The notes beneath the pieces are model-generated. The model ran no database searches and had not been told where the DNA came from. It saw only the letters and a list, made by a program, of their open reading frames with translations. From Phycisphaeraceae bacterium (GTDB lineage Bacteria > Planctomycetota > Phycisphaerae > Phycisphaerales > UBA1924), in the NCBI GenBank assembly GCA_026126305.1, contig JAHCJI010000004.1, positions 62,001 through 126,000 on the forward strand: 64,000 bases of DNA. The letters are read 5' to 3'. Position numbers and translations under genes: made by a program. This document shows positions 1-9,045 of the stretch, in pieces. How positions within the stretch are numbered: position 1 is the first letter of the stretch; every line of letters begins with the position of its first letter.

Positions 1-947
1 AGCCGCTGGACCAGTGGTATCAGGTCCACGCCGACGCCGAGAACGTCGTGGCAGACCTGAACGGCATCGACGCCTGCCGTCGGGCGTGTGATGGTGCGAG
101 CCAGGTCTACCAGTTGGCCGCCGACATGGGTGGCATGGGCTTCATCGAGACCCACAAGGCCGAGTGCATGCTCAGCGTGCTCATCAACACACACATGCTC
201 ATCGCCGCCAAGGACGCGGGGGTGAGCAAATTCTTCTACAGCTCGTCGGCGTGCGTTTACAACGCCGACAAGCAGGTGAACGAGGACGTGGTGCCGTTGA
301 AAGAAGAAGACGCCTACCCGGCCATGCCCGAGGACGGGTACGGGTGGGAGAAGCTCTTCAGCGAGCGCATGTGCCGCCACTTCCGCGAGGACTTTGGCAT
401 CTACACCCGCATGGCCCGCTATCACAACGTCTACGGCCCGCACGGCACGTGGGAGGGCGGCCGCGAGAAGGCCCCCGCCGCGATGTGCCGAAAGGTGATC
501 GAGGCCAAGCTGACCGGCGACCACACGATCGAGATCTGGGGCGATGGCAAGCAGACGCGCTCGTTCATGTACATCGATGACTGCGTGCAGGGCAGCCAGC
601 GCATCATGCACAGCGACTGCACCGAGCCGTTGAACCTGGGCAGCAACGAGTTGGTCACCATCAACGAACTGGTGGACATCGTCGAAGAGATCGCGGGCAT
701 CAAGCTCGACCGCAAGTACAACCTGGACGCGCCCAAGGGGGTCAACGGACGCAACAGTGACAACACCATGATCGAGCGTCAGATCGGCTGGTCACCGGCC
801 ATTCGCCTGCGCGATGGCATGGAGCGCACGTACCGCTGGATCTATGACGAGCATATGAAGAAGTACAAGGGCAAAGTGCCCCAGCGCGAAGCAGCACCCA
901 AGGGGGCGCACGTGCGAGGCCCTGGCCATGCCACCGCCGCACACTGA
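1..947 (+). CDS. NAD-dependent epimerase, GDP-mannose 3,5-epimerase-like (5' partial)
   Basis: Short-chain dehydrogenase-type sugar-nucleotide epimerase; its start lies before the window, since the frame is open from base 3. Visible are the QLAADMGG stretch, the Ser-rich catalytic strand SSSACVYN and the YGWEK motif (Tyr-x-x-x-Lys catalytic pair). Further on come YNVYGP-like (HNVYGPHGTW) and RSFMYIDD substrate-binding motifs. This combination is typical of GDP-mannose 3,5-epimerase-like enzymes, which make GDP-L-galactose or related sugars in the cytoplasm; the exact substrate is an inference. The C-terminus carries a basic, Ala/His-rich tail of about 25 residues that is probably dispensable. 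It heads a polysaccharide gene cluster on the same strand, which fits a role in supplying an activated sugar. A GTG at 48 is in frame, but the coding sequence clearly begins upstream. Confidence 0.8.
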   Translation, partial: PLDQWYQVHADAENVVADLNGIDACRRACDGASQVYQLAADMGGMGFIETHKAECMLSVLINTHMLIAAKDAGVSKFFYSSSACVYNADKQVNEDVVPLKEEDAYPAMPEDGYGWEKLFSERMCRHFREDFGIYTRMARYHNVYGPHGTWEGGREKAPAAMCRKVIEAKLTGDHTIEIWGDGKQTRSFMYIDDCVQGSQRIMHSDCTEPLNLGSNELVTINELVDIVEEIAGIKLDRKYNLDAPKGVNGRNSDNTMIERQIGWSPAIRLRDGMERTYRWIYDEHMKKYKGKVPQREAAPKGAHVRGPGHATAAH

Positions 948-955
948 AAAAAAAA

Positions 956-969
956 CGGGCGAAAGCCCG
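956..969. terminator. short GC hairpin with adjacent A/T tract
   Basis: A perfect 5-bp stem, CGGGC/GCCCG with a GAAA loop, lies just after the epimerase stop. The nine A residues before it (947-955) would be a U-tract only for minus-strand transcription. On the plus strand the hairpin is followed by a weak T-rich stretch. It probably ends the upstream gene, but its geometry is better for the other strand. Confidence 0.5.
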
Positions 970-1043
970 AGTTGAGTCTCTTTCGCAGTACAAACCAGGC
1001 TGGCTCCATCGAACCAAGCCGCAAGAAGAGGGAGTGATTCCCC

Positions 1044-2096
1044 GTGTCCAAGATCTCGAAACTGGCCGCCGGGCTTGCCATCTTGCTCGTCGCCTTATCC
1101 GCTTTTGCACAGAACAACAACGCTCCGACCGAGAATCGCCCCCAAGCCGGGCAGCAAGGCCTGCCAACGATCGACGAGGTCATGGACAAGGCCACAAGAG
1201 CCGTTGGGGGCCGGGAAAACCTCGACAACATCAAGACCCTGCGATCGCTCATGGCCATGGAAGTCATGGGTGCGAAGATCAGCATCGAGAGCCTCTGGTC
1301 TCGCAAGGGAGGACGCTACTCCAAGACCGAAAGCGACTTCGGCAACATCGAGATGGGCAGCGACGGCAAGAACGCCTGGATGGTCATGCCCGGCGCGGGC
1401 TACTCACTCCTGCAAGGCGATGAAGCCAACCAGGTCGATGGACAGGCTTCCATCATCATGGGCATGCTCGACCCCAAGGTCTCTCGCGAGCGCATGGACC
1501 GCATCGAGGTCGTCGGGCGTGAAGAGTTCAAGGGAAGGCAATGCATCAAGGTCTACTTCGAGCCCAAGGACAGCGAAGGGCATGGACACATGTTCTACGA
1601 CGAGGCCGACGGATTGCCCAAGGGCGTTCGGCAGACCGAGAACTCGCCGATGGGGCAGCAAACCAGCACCATCGAACTCTCGGATTGGAAGACGATCGAA
1701 GGGGTGCTGTTCTTCCATCAATTGCGGATCGAGTCTCCGAGCATGCCCGGCGGCGCCCTGCAAATGAAAATCACCGAGATCGAAATCAACAAGGTCCAGG
1801 AATCGGCCTTCGAGTTGCCCCAGGCTGTCAAGGCCTTGGTCGAGGATGCCGCCAAGAAGAAAGCAGCCAACGAGGACGAGGGCAACAACGGCGGTGCGCC
1901 CGAGATCAAGTTCGAAGACCTGCCCGAGGAGCTCCGTAATCAGACCAGGACGATGCTGGACCAGTTGAAGTCTCAGGGCAAGTCCAGGATCGACATGATG
2001 CTGCCGGCCTTCGAGCAGCAGCTCGCCTCGATGGCCGAAGGAAGTGAGAAGCAGGTGCTCAAGTACGTCATCCAGGAACTGCGTAAGGTCGAGTGA
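1044..2096 (+). CDS. secreted LolA-like (outer-membrane lipoprotein-sorting type) protein
   Basis: A 350-residue protein with a clear Sec signal peptide (residues 1-22, ending SAFAQ), so exported to the periplasm. The body (about 45-255) has alternating beta strands and phrases such as AVGGRENLDNIKTL and EFKGRQCIKVYF, seen in LolA/LolB-like beta-barrel proteins annotated as outer-membrane lipoprotein-sorting proteins. These bind acyl chains, but the ligand here is unknown. The C-terminal 100 residues are charged and helical. The GTG start at 1044 was chosen because a purine-rich AGAGGGAG lies upstream and the signal peptide begins directly there. It sits between sugar-nucleotide and glycosyltransferase genes but is spaced from both, so a role in the polysaccharide pathway is only suggested by position. 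Confidence 0.65.
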   Translation: MSKISKLAAGLAILLVALSAFAQNNNAPTENRPQAGQQGLPTIDEVMDKATRAVGGRENLDNIKTLRSLMAMEVMGAKISIESLWSRKGGRYSKTESDFGNIEMGSDGKNAWMVMPGAGYSLLQGDEANQVDGQASIIMGMLDPKVSRERMDRIEVVGREEFKGRQCIKVYFEPKDSEGHGHMFYDEADGLPKGVRQTENSPMGQQTSTIELSDWKTIEGVLFFHQLRIESPSMPGGALQMKITEIEINKVQESAFELPQAVKALVEDAAKKKAANEDEGNNGGAPEIKFEDLPEELRNQTRTMLDQLKSQGKSRIDMMLPAFEQQLASMAEGSEKQVLKYVIQELRKVE

Positions 2097-2195
2097 GACG
2101 GGTCCGCATGGACGACCGCGGAACGTATCGTGTGGCCGCAACGGCGCGAATTCCATCGTATCGGGGCCCCGATTGAACCGATGAAGTAGGTATCG

Positions 2196-3491
2196 ATGGC
2201 CCGCGAAACGATCCAGCCCAAGCCCGTGCTGCTCATCCTCAGCCAGGTCTACGTGCCAGACCCGGCAAGCGTGGGCCAGCACATGCACGACGCGGCTGCG
2301 GCGATGGCCGAACGCGGGTACGAGGTGCGCGTGCTGGCGTCAGCACGAGGCTACGACGACCCGACCAGGCGCTATCCAACACGCGAGATCCGCGACGGGG
2401 TGCATGTTCGGCGGCTGCCACTATCGAGCTTCGGAAAGGCCTCGATCCCTGTTCGCCTGTTGGGTGCTGCCCTGTTCATGCTCCAGTGTCTGTGGTTCGG
2501 CTTGACAACGCCCAGACTGGGCTCCATCCTGGTCAGCACCTCACCACCGATGGCGGCACTCGCGGGCGTCGTCATCGCTTGCCTGCGTCGCGTGCCCTTC
2601 ACGTATTGGGTGATGGACTTGAACCCCGACCAGATGGTCGAGCTGGGCAAGGCCCGGGCCGGCAGCCTGCCCGTACGCATGTACGATGCCATGAACCGCA
2701 TCATCTTGAAGCGAGCCCATGCCGTCGTTGCGCTCGACCGTTTCATGGCCGAACGCATCCTCAAGAAGGTGGATGTCTCGAACAAGCTCCATGTCATGCC
2801 TCCATGGCCGCATGAAGATGCGATCGAGCCAATCGAGCACGAGGACAATCCGTTCAGAGCTGAACACGGCCTGAATGGCAAGTTCGTGCTCATGTATTCG
2901 GGCAATCACGGATTTTCGACGCCCGTGACCACCATACTGCAAGCTGCCCTGACGATGCAGGATCGCGACAATATCGTCTTCCTCTTCATCGGCGGCGGTG
3001 TCGGCAAGCGGGAGGTGGACGAGGCAATCGCGAAACATCAGCCCACAAACATCCGCTCGATGCCCTATCAGCCAATGGAGCGTCTGCGATACTCCCTTTC
3101 GGCCGCGGATGTTCATATCGTCAGCGTTGGTGATGCCGTCGTTGGCGTGGTCCATCCGTGCAAGGTATATGGCGCGATGGCCGTCGCCCGCCCGATCCTT
3201 CTCCTGGGGCCCGATCCATGCCATGTTTCCGACATCGTGCGTGAGCAAGAGATCGGGTGGCATATCAAGCACGGCGATGTGCCAGCGGCGGTCGCGGTCA
3301 TCGAGCATATTGCCGCGACCACACACGATCAGCGACGCCGTATGGGGACGCACGCCCGCGAACTCATCGCGGATCGCTTCAGCAAGTCAGCGTTGTGCGG
3401 CCGATTCTGCGACGTCGTCGAGAGCGCCTTCAAGCGGCGGGATTCCGTTGTCCCTGCGAGCCAGGACGTGGTGCGGGAGGGTCGCTCATGA
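2196..3491 (+). CDS. glycosyltransferase family 4 (WbuB-like)
   Basis: A 431-residue GT-B fold glycosyltransferase of the GT4 type. The N-terminal half has a Rossmann-like start (VLLILSQVYVPD) and a hydrophobic stretch around residues 85-130 that suggests membrane association, as in WbuB-type enzymes. The C-terminal half has the donor-binding region, with LMYSGNHG near residue 230 and HPCKVYGAMA near 320. The usual EExxxxE motif is not clearly present. It probably transfers a sugar to a lipid-linked intermediate at the cytoplasmic face; the donor is unknown. Its stop overlaps the next start (ATGA at 3488), so it is translationally coupled to the formyltransferase gene and opens a run of coupled genes reaching 9032. 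Confidence 0.85.
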   Translation: MARETIQPKPVLLILSQVYVPDPASVGQHMHDAAAAMAERGYEVRVLASARGYDDPTRRYPTREIRDGVHVRRLPLSSFGKASIPVRLLGAALFMLQCLWFGLTTPRLGSILVSTSPPMAALAGVVIACLRRVPFTYWVMDLNPDQMVELGKARAGSLPVRMYDAMNRIILKRAHAVVALDRFMAERILKKVDVSNKLHVMPPWPHEDAIEPIEHEDNPFRAEHGLNGKFVLMYSGNHGFSTPVTTILQAALTMQDRDNIVFLFIGGGVGKREVDEAIAKHQPTNIRSMPYQPMERLRYSLSAADVHIVSVGDAVVGVVHPCKVYGAMAVARPILLLGPDPCHVSDIVREQEIGWHIKHGDVPAAVAVIEHIAATTHDQRRRMGTHARELIADRFSKSALCGRFCDVVESAFKRRDSVVPASQDVVREGRS

Positions 3492-4357
3492 TCGGGCAAG
3501 AGGCCGCCTTGGTCGCAAACGCATCGCCATCTGCTGATTCTTACATACAACCCTGGGAGCGCCCGCCACCCGGGCGGGAGCTCCAAAAGTACGTCTTCAT
3601 CCAGGACGACCCATTCTTTCTGCCGAAAGTTTTGGATAAATACCTACGCGAACACGCCGGCTCGACCGCGGGTGTGAACGTGCAGAGCGTGAGCCAGGGC
3701 AAGCGGACCGTCGTGCAGACCGCGCTGGATCTCTACAGGCTCTATGGGTTTCGTTACTTCCAATGGAAGTTGCGGCATTATGTATGGCGGAAGTTCGCGT
3801 CTCGCATGCCAATGCTGTCGAAGAGCGCGGTAACCGTTGCATCGGTCGCTCGAAAGTATGGCGTCCCCGTCCATGACGCGACGGACGTCAACAGCGAAGC
3901 ATTCCGGACCATGCTGAGGGAAAATGGCGTCGAGTTTATCGTGTCGATCAGCGGCACCCAGCTCTATCGCAAGGCACTGCGAGAGCAGACCGAGTACGGG
4001 ATTGTGAACTGCCACGGTGCGCTGCTCCCCAGGTACCGTGGACTGATGCCCAGTTTCTGGACTCTGGCGAATGGGGAAAAGAGGGGCGGCGTCAGCGTCC
4101 ATTACGTCGACCATAAACTCGACAACGGTCCCATCATCATCCAGAAGTCGTACACGATCCATGCCCACGACACGCTCGAAGCCGTCATGGCTCGCAGCAA
4201 GGACCTGGCGGCGGAGGCCATCCTCGAAGCTGTCCACGCCGTCGAGTATGGACCACGACAGCTTATCGCAAACCCTGAATCCGAGATGACGCATTTCTCC
4301 ATGCCGACACGCGATGATGTCCGTAGGCTGCGATCGCATGGGCATCGATTGTACTAA
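3488..4357 (+). CDS. formyltransferase-family protein, probable sugar N-formyltransferase
   Basis: A 289-residue protein containing the formyltransferase core seen in methionyl-tRNA and UDP/dTDP-amino sugar formyltransferases. The stretch NCHGALLPRYRG carries the catalytic Asn and His, and the Asp of the triad lies in the LDNGPIII segment. An N-terminal region of about 100 residues is unrelated to tRNA formyltransferase. There is no C-terminal tRNA-binding domain, so a sugar substrate is more likely than Met-tRNA. It would use formyl-tetrahydrofolate to formylate an amino sugar. The ATG at 3488 was chosen because it overlaps the previous stop (ATGA), although the frame stays open further upstream. 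It lies among glycosyltransferases and modification enzymes. Confidence 0.75.
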   Translation: MIGQEAALVANASPSADSYIQPWERPPPGRELQKYVFIQDDPFFLPKVLDKYLREHAGSTAGVNVQSVSQGKRTVVQTALDLYRLYGFRYFQWKLRHYVWRKFASRMPMLSKSAVTVASVARKYGVPVHDATDVNSEAFRTMLRENGVEFIVSISGTQLYRKALREQTEYGIVNCHGALLPRYRGLMPSFWTLANGEKRGGVSVHYVDHKLDNGPIIIQKSYTIHAHDTLEAVMARSKDLAAEAILEAVHAVEYGPRQLIANPESEMTHFSMPTRDDVRRLRSHGHRLY

Positions 4358-4362
4358 ATGAC

Positions 4363-5304
4363 ATGCGGCAGATTGATGCAAACCCCGTGACTGATCGAAG
4401 CCCCTCGGCCCATTCGGCCATCAGGCATGCCTTGTCTTTCGACATCGAAGACTGGTTTCATATTGTCCAGGTCAAGGGCCTCGAACACGAGCACTGGGAC
4501 GACCTTACAAAGCAGCACACACTCGTTGAGCGCAGGACCGATGAAATCCTTGAAATCTGCGAAGAGGCAGGAGTCAAGGCGACATTCTTTGTTCTTGGTT
4601 GGATTGCCGAACGATATCCGTCGCTGCTCCAACGAATCGCACAGGGCGGCCATGAACTTGCCAGCCACGGGCACATGCACGATCGTGTGGGCCTGCTCGG
4701 ACCCGGCGGATTCGCGCAGGATCTGAAGCGATCCATTGAAGCGATCGGTTCGGCATGTGGTGTTCGGGTGCGCGGCTATCGTGCGCCGTCATTCTCGATC
4801 GTTCAAGGGTGCGAATGGGCATTCGATGTCATGGAAGAATGTGGCATCGAATGGGACGCGAGTCTATTCCCCGCATCGCGTGGGCACGGCGGATATCCAT
4901 GCCCACGCGAGCCCCATGTGGTTAGTTCGCCCGGTGGTGCTCGCATCCATGAGTTGCCGATGTCCGTCTGGACACCGTTCGCGTATGATATTGTGCGTAT
5001 GGGCTTCTCAGGTGGTGGATATCTGCGTCTTCTACCGTACTGGATCCTAAAGCGTGCACTTGCCGATGAGGCCGCGGCGGGTCGATCAACAGTTGTATAT
5101 TTGCATCCAAGAGACCTCGCGGCGGATTGTCCTCGTTGGCCAATGCCGTTGCATCGGCGGTTCAAGTGTTATGTGGGGCTTGCATCAACTCGTGAGAAGC
5201 TCCGCCGATTGCTGGCCGATGAACAATGGGGCCCATGCGGCCCGCATCTTGCGCATTCTTTGTCCAACGCAGGTACACATCCCGAATGGAGCTTGTCGAC
5301 ATGA
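4363..5304 (+). CDS. polysaccharide deacetylase, exosortase/PEP-CTERM locus type
   Basis: A 313-residue carbohydrate esterase family 4 (NodB-like) deacetylase. The start HALSFDIEDWFH (Asp27, Asp30) and the zinc motif SHGHMH (His102, His106) are intact, and RGYRAPSFSI is the conserved later motif. The SFDIEDW opening and the C-terminal extension with YLHPRDL match the subfamily usually found beside exosortase-type exopolysaccharide loci. It would remove acetyl groups from N-acetylhexosamines in the polysaccharide or in a lipid-linked precursor. No signal peptide is visible, so it probably acts in the cytoplasm or is exported by an unusual route. It begins 5 bases after the formyltransferase stop; deacetylation followed by formylation of the freed amine is a plausible sequence of steps. 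Confidence 0.85.
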   Translation: MRQIDANPVTDRSPSAHSAIRHALSFDIEDWFHIVQVKGLEHEHWDDLTKQHTLVERRTDEILEICEEAGVKATFFVLGWIAERYPSLLQRIAQGGHELASHGHMHDRVGLLGPGGFAQDLKRSIEAIGSACGVRVRGYRAPSFSIVQGCEWAFDVMEECGIEWDASLFPASRGHGGYPCPREPHVVSSPGGARIHELPMSVWTPFAYDIVRMGFSGGGYLRLLPYWILKRALADEAAAGRSTVVYLHPRDLAADCPRWPMPLHRRFKCYVGLASTREKLRRLLADEQWGPCGPHLAHSLSNAGTHPEWSLST

Positions 5305-6368
5305 CCGCATCGGTCACGCTCACGCCTTTCGAAGACTTGAAGCGGAAACTGCATCCGCATCCTGGCGATGCGCAGGTAGTGGCCGTGGATCCTTTGGCTG
5401 CGGACTACAGAGATCAATTGTCGGCACTTCCTAAGCTTGATGGATATCCCCAAGTCGGGAGTGTTCCAGTTGCCGTGCTGGTCCCAGTCAAGAACGAGCA
5501 GGAGAATATTGCAGCATGTCTGCGGCGATTGTCCTGGGCCAGTCAATTGACTGTGATCGACAGCAACTCAACCGATCGGACGGTGCCCATTTCCCAGGCA
5601 CTTGGTGCCGAGGTTTATCAGTTCGATTATGACAAGCAAGCGGGGTGGCCCAAAAAAAAGAACTGGGCGCTCGAACACGTTCCGTGGCGACACGAGTGGG
5701 TGCTGATCGTCGATGCCGACGAACACATCCCGCCTGAGTTGGCGCGAGAGATCGAGTCAATCGTGACCAGTAAGGGTACGCCTGTGCGTGCGGGCTCTGG
5801 CGATGGCTTTTGGGTCAATCGACGGTTCATGTTCCTTGGCCGCTGGCTTCGCGGCGGAGGCTGGTACCCGAGTTGGAATCTGCGTTTGTTCAAGCATCGC
5901 ATGGCGAGGTATGAACGTATCGGCAATTTAGGCGATACCGGCTCGGGAGACAACGAAGTCCACGAGCATCCCGTGCTCATCGCGGGCGAGGCGGGTTATC
6001 TTGAGAATGACATGCTGCACTACGCGTATCGAGACTTGTCGACATGGATCGAGAAACATAATCGATACACGACGTGGGAAGCCCACGCATGGCAGGCTAA
6101 AGATCGTGGAGGTGTGAAAGCGCGACTCATGGGTAGCCAGATCGAGAAGCGACGATGGCTCAAGAAGCACGCGCGAAACCTGCCCGCTCGACCATTGCTG
6201 CGGTTTATGTATGATTACTTGTTTCGAAGGGGATTTCGTGACGGGTACCCCGGCTTTGTCATGGCTGTCAACATGGCATGGTATGAGTTCATGTCGATCG
6301 CTAAGCGTCGAGAGATGGGCATCGCCAAGCGCCTCGGCCAGAAGTATAGCGGAGGTCCACCGGCATGA
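5301..6368 (+). CDS. glycosyltransferase family 2
   Basis: A 355-residue GT-A glycosyltransferase. The N-terminal domain has VAVLVPVKNEQENI, the nucleotide-binding DSNSTD and the metal-binding VDADEHIPPEL (D-x-D). The later half has the WLRGGGWYPSWNLRLFKH stretch typical of lipopolysaccharide core and exopolysaccharide GT2 enzymes, with a basic C-terminus that can associate with membrane. The ATG at 5301 is favoured over upstream in-frame ATGs because it overlaps the preceding stop (ATGA) and has GGAG about 9 bases before it. It also overlaps the next gene by ATGA. Confidence 0.85.
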   Translation: MTASVTLTPFEDLKRKLHPHPGDAQVVAVDPLAADYRDQLSALPKLDGYPQVGSVPVAVLVPVKNEQENIAACLRRLSWASQLTVIDSNSTDRTVPISQALGAEVYQFDYDKQAGWPKKKNWALEHVPWRHEWVLIVDADEHIPPELAREIESIVTSKGTPVRAGSGDGFWVNRRFMFLGRWLRGGGWYPSWNLRLFKHRMARYERIGNLGDTGSGDNEVHEHPVLIAGEAGYLENDMLHYAYRDLSTWIEKHNRYTTWEAHAWQAKDRGGVKARLMGSQIEKRRWLKKHARNLPARPLLRFMYDYLFRRGFRDGYPGFVMAVNMAWYEFMSIAKRREMGIAKRLGQKYSGGPPA

Positions 6369-6988
6369 AGCAGGACCAGCCCAAGGCTCGGATGTCCGCC
6401 CGACAATATGTTGACCCACGGGCCGATCTCAATAAGTTGCACAAGAGTCCATATACGACGCAGGCGAAGGTTGCGCGCATGCTTTGGGGGGTTGTACAGG
6501 CGACAATCTTCCGCATGTCATTCCATAACTGGTATCGATTCCGACGATTTCTGTTATTGATGTTTGGTGCTAAAATAGATCCAACGGCCCGGATCAGGCG
6601 CACCGTACGTATCGAAATACCTTGGAATCTTTCTGTTGGACCCGAGAGTTCCGTCGGGGATAACGCCATCTTGTATTGCCTCGGGCCGGTCACAATCGGC
6701 AGTCGTGTGATGATCAGCCAGAACGCGCACCTCTGCGCCGGTTCGCACGATTACACACATCGCGCAATGCCACTCTTGCGACCACCCATCATCATCGAGG
6801 ATGATGCGTGGATTGCCGCCGATGCGTTTGTTGGTCCGGCCGTACGCGTCGGAGAAGGTGCCATCCTCGGCTCGCGTGGGTGTACGATGTCCGATCTCGA
6901 GCCATGGTCGATCTACTCGGGCAATCCTGCGATATTCATCAAACCAAGACCCCGTTTCGAGCAAACTAGGGAGGCCACGGCATCGTGA
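6365..6988 (+). CDS. WcaF-like O-acetyltransferase (left-handed beta-helix)
   Basis: A 207-residue hexapeptide-repeat acyltransferase. Isoleucine-rich hexad repeats run from about residue 75 to 185 (IDPTARIRRTVRIEIPWNL, then VGEGAILGSRG), and SHDYTHRAMPL contains the probable catalytic His. This fits the colanic acid WcaF-type acetyltransferases that transfer acetyl from acetyl-CoA onto a sugar hydroxyl in the cytoplasm. It overlaps both neighbours by 4 bases, so it belongs to the same transcription unit. The DNA here is visibly less GC-rich than that of flanking housekeeping genes. Confidence 0.85.
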   Translation: MKQDQPKARMSARQYVDPRADLNKLHKSPYTTQAKVARMLWGVVQATIFRMSFHNWYRFRRFLLLMFGAKIDPTARIRRTVRIEIPWNLSVGPESSVGDNAILYCLGPVTIGSRVMISQNAHLCAGSHDYTHRAMPLLRPPIIIEDDAWIAADAFVGPAVRVGEGAILGSRGCTMSDLEPWSIYSGNPAIFIKPRPRFEQTREATAS

Positions 6989-8169
6989 AGCGTCTCCGTG
7001 TGGTCCATCTCATTGTTGATCTCGATCCCGCGCTCGGAGGCCCTCCCGTTGTCGCCGCCAGACTGGCAGCCGCGCAGTCACAACTTGGATGTGATGTCAC
7101 ACTTCTGTCGTATCGCACTCATGATGGAGGTTCGCGGGCAGACAATCTCATACGGGAGACACCGTCGGCCGATCGATTGCATGTGCATCAGATCAATGAC
7201 CCCAGCAGGATCGAAAGGCTGACCGGACGAAGGGCGGCCAGTGCATTCCTTAAAATCTCAAACGAGGGTGTCGATATCCTCCATACGCATGGCATGTGGG
7301 AGCCCATGATGCCGGCCACGGCGGCCGTTGCTCGCAAGCATGGCGTGCCATACATCGTGACACCGCACGGCATGCTCGATCCGTACACACTCTCGGTGAA
7401 GCGTCAGAAAAAGCGGATCGCGCTGGCAACTACACATCGATCGTTTCTGCGGAAGGCCGCTTTTGTCCACATGCTCAACCAAGATGAGGCCACGCTGGCA
7501 GAGCCCGTGCTGCACGGCACGCCTACCCGCGTGATCCCAAACGGGATATTTCTCGAAGAAATCGAACGAGTTCCACCTCCGGGGTCATTTCGTACGAAGT
7601 ACCCACGCCTCGGCGAGGCACCATACGTGCTCTTCTTATCCAGGCTCGCGCATAAGAAGGGGCTTGACTATCTTGCCGAGTCGTTCGTGATATTGCACGG
7701 TAGAATGCCAGACGTGCATCTTGTTGTTGCAGGACCCGACGATGGTGAGCGTGAAGGCTTCGAGGCCGCGATTGCCGGTCATGGGCTGCAGCAAAACGTC
7801 CATGTTGTCGGGCCGCAGTACGGCGACGATAAACTTGTCGCAATCCGCGACGCATCGGTCTTCTGCTTACCCAGCCGTCAGGAAGGCTTTTCGATCGCTA
7901 TCACCGAAGCGCTCGCGATGGGCTTACCCGTTGTCATCTCTCGCGCTTGCCATTACCCAGAAGTTACAGAAGTGGGCGCAGGCATCGAGACCGATCTCGA
8001 TCCGACGCAGATCGCCGATGCGCTGCGGCGTATTTTATCAGACCGTGCAGAGTCGACGCGCATGGGCCAGGCAGGTGCCAGGCTGGTACGTGAGCGATTC
8101 ACGTGGCCGATGGTAGCGAGACGAACACTTGAATGTTATCATAGCGTACTCCCAGGAAAAACCATCTGA
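6985..8169 (+). CDS. glycosyltransferase family 4
   Basis: A 394-residue GT-B enzyme. The N-terminus has VVHLIVDLDPALGGPP, the glycine loop that contacts the acceptor/donor. The middle has HTHGMWEPM and YIVTPHGMLDPY. The C-terminal domain has LFLSRLAHKKGLDYL and the donor-binding PSRQEGFSIAITEALAMG with the E-x7-E pair. All are standard for GT4 retaining transferases. The start is a GTG overlapping the previous stop (GTGA), and the stop overlaps the sulfotransferase start by one base (TGATG). It is a cytoplasmic enzyme adding a sugar to the repeat unit; the specificity cannot be read. Confidence 0.88.
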   Translation: MKRLRVVHLIVDLDPALGGPPVVAARLAAAQSQLGCDVTLLSYRTHDGGSRADNLIRETPSADRLHVHQINDPSRIERLTGRRAASAFLKISNEGVDILHTHGMWEPMMPATAAVARKHGVPYIVTPHGMLDPYTLSVKRQKKRIALATTHRSFLRKAAFVHMLNQDEATLAEPVLHGTPTRVIPNGIFLEEIERVPPPGSFRTKYPRLGEAPYVLFLSRLAHKKGLDYLAESFVILHGRMPDVHLVVAGPDDGEREGFEAAIAGHGLQQNVHVVGPQYGDDKLVAIRDASVFCLPSRQEGFSIAITEALAMGLPVVISRACHYPEVTEVGAGIETDLDPTQIADALRRILSDRAESTRMGQAGARLVRERFTWPMVARRTLECYHSVLPGKTI

Positions 8170-9032
8170 TGCGACCCACATTTCTCATCATCGGTGCGCA
8201 AAAGAGCGGCACGACCACCCTCTACCGAGACCTGCTGACACAGCCGGGCGTCTTTTTTCCACTCGAAAAAGAACCTACATGCCTCGCGCATGATCGTGTG
8301 CTTTCGCCAGAGGGCCTTGCCGAGTACGAGGCCATGTACGCCAAGGCGAAGCCGACCGATGCCCGCGGCGACGCATCCACGGGGTACACACGCATCCCGC
8401 GATTCAATGGCGCACCGCAGCGAGCCATGAAGGTTCTCGGCCCTGACATCCAGTTGCTCTACATTATTCGCGAACCGATCAGCCGCATCATCAGCCATCA
8501 TCACCACGTGATCACGAACGAGCCTGCCCCAAAGACGGTCGACGAGTTTCTTGATGCCGAATGGCACACCTTGACATTCAGCAGATACGCGTATCAGGCG
8601 CGTGCGTGGCTCGATGTCTACCCAAGGGAGCGTTTGCACATTCTCATCTTCGAGGAATATGTCAGGAAGCGCCGAGAGGAGATCGAGCGTCTCGGTCCAC
8701 TCCTCAAATTCGACCCGAGGCCTGATAGGATCGATCCAGAATCGAGATTCAACACGGCCGAGGATCGATCCGCAGATCGTGGTCTTGCCATGCGCATCCG
8801 CAAGAGCTGGGCCTACCAGCGTGTGCGTCCCTTGCTGACGGCGGCCGCTCGAGATCGACTCCGCAGGACATTTTCAGCCAAGGCACCACCACCTCCTCCG
8901 CCCCCCAGCAGTGTATGCATCGAGCGCATCCTGCGGGAGTTAGAAGATGATCAACGCGAGTTGGCCGCGATCATCGGTCGTCCATATCCTATCTGGGATC
9001 CGGACAAGGTCAGGCGGAAATACGCACGATAG
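8169..9032 (+). CDS. PAPS-dependent sulfotransferase
   Basis: A 287-residue sulfotransferase. The 5'-phosphosulfate-binding loop GAQKSGTTTLY lies at residues 9-19 and the 3'-phosphate-binding motif begins at Arg101 with Ser105 (REPISRIISH). It would transfer sulfate from 3'-phosphoadenosine-5'-phosphosulfate to a hydroxyl or amine of the polysaccharide, giving an acidic polymer. A run of eight prolines near residue 240 is an odd linker. It is the last plus-strand gene of the coupled run and ends 13 bases before the convergent membrane gene. Confidence 0.85.
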   Translation: MRPTFLIIGAQKSGTTTLYRDLLTQPGVFFPLEKEPTCLAHDRVLSPEGLAEYEAMYAKAKPTDARGDASTGYTRIPRFNGAPQRAMKVLGPDIQLLYIIREPISRIISHHHHVITNEPAPKTVDEFLDAEWHTLTFSRYAYQARAWLDVYPRERLHILIFEEYVRKRREEIERLGPLLKFDPRPDRIDPESRFNTAEDRSADRGLAMRIRKSWAYQRVRPLLTAAARDRLRRTFSAKAPPPPPPPSSVCIERILRELEDDQRELAAIIGRPYPIWDPDKVRRKYAR

Positions 9033-9045
9033 CACGAACGCATCT

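Noticed and set aside
8880..8910. CCT/CCA-rich tract in the sulfotransferase gene as a possible frameshift
   Set aside because: The frame stays open on both sides and the flanks both match the same protein; it encodes a poly-Pro linker.
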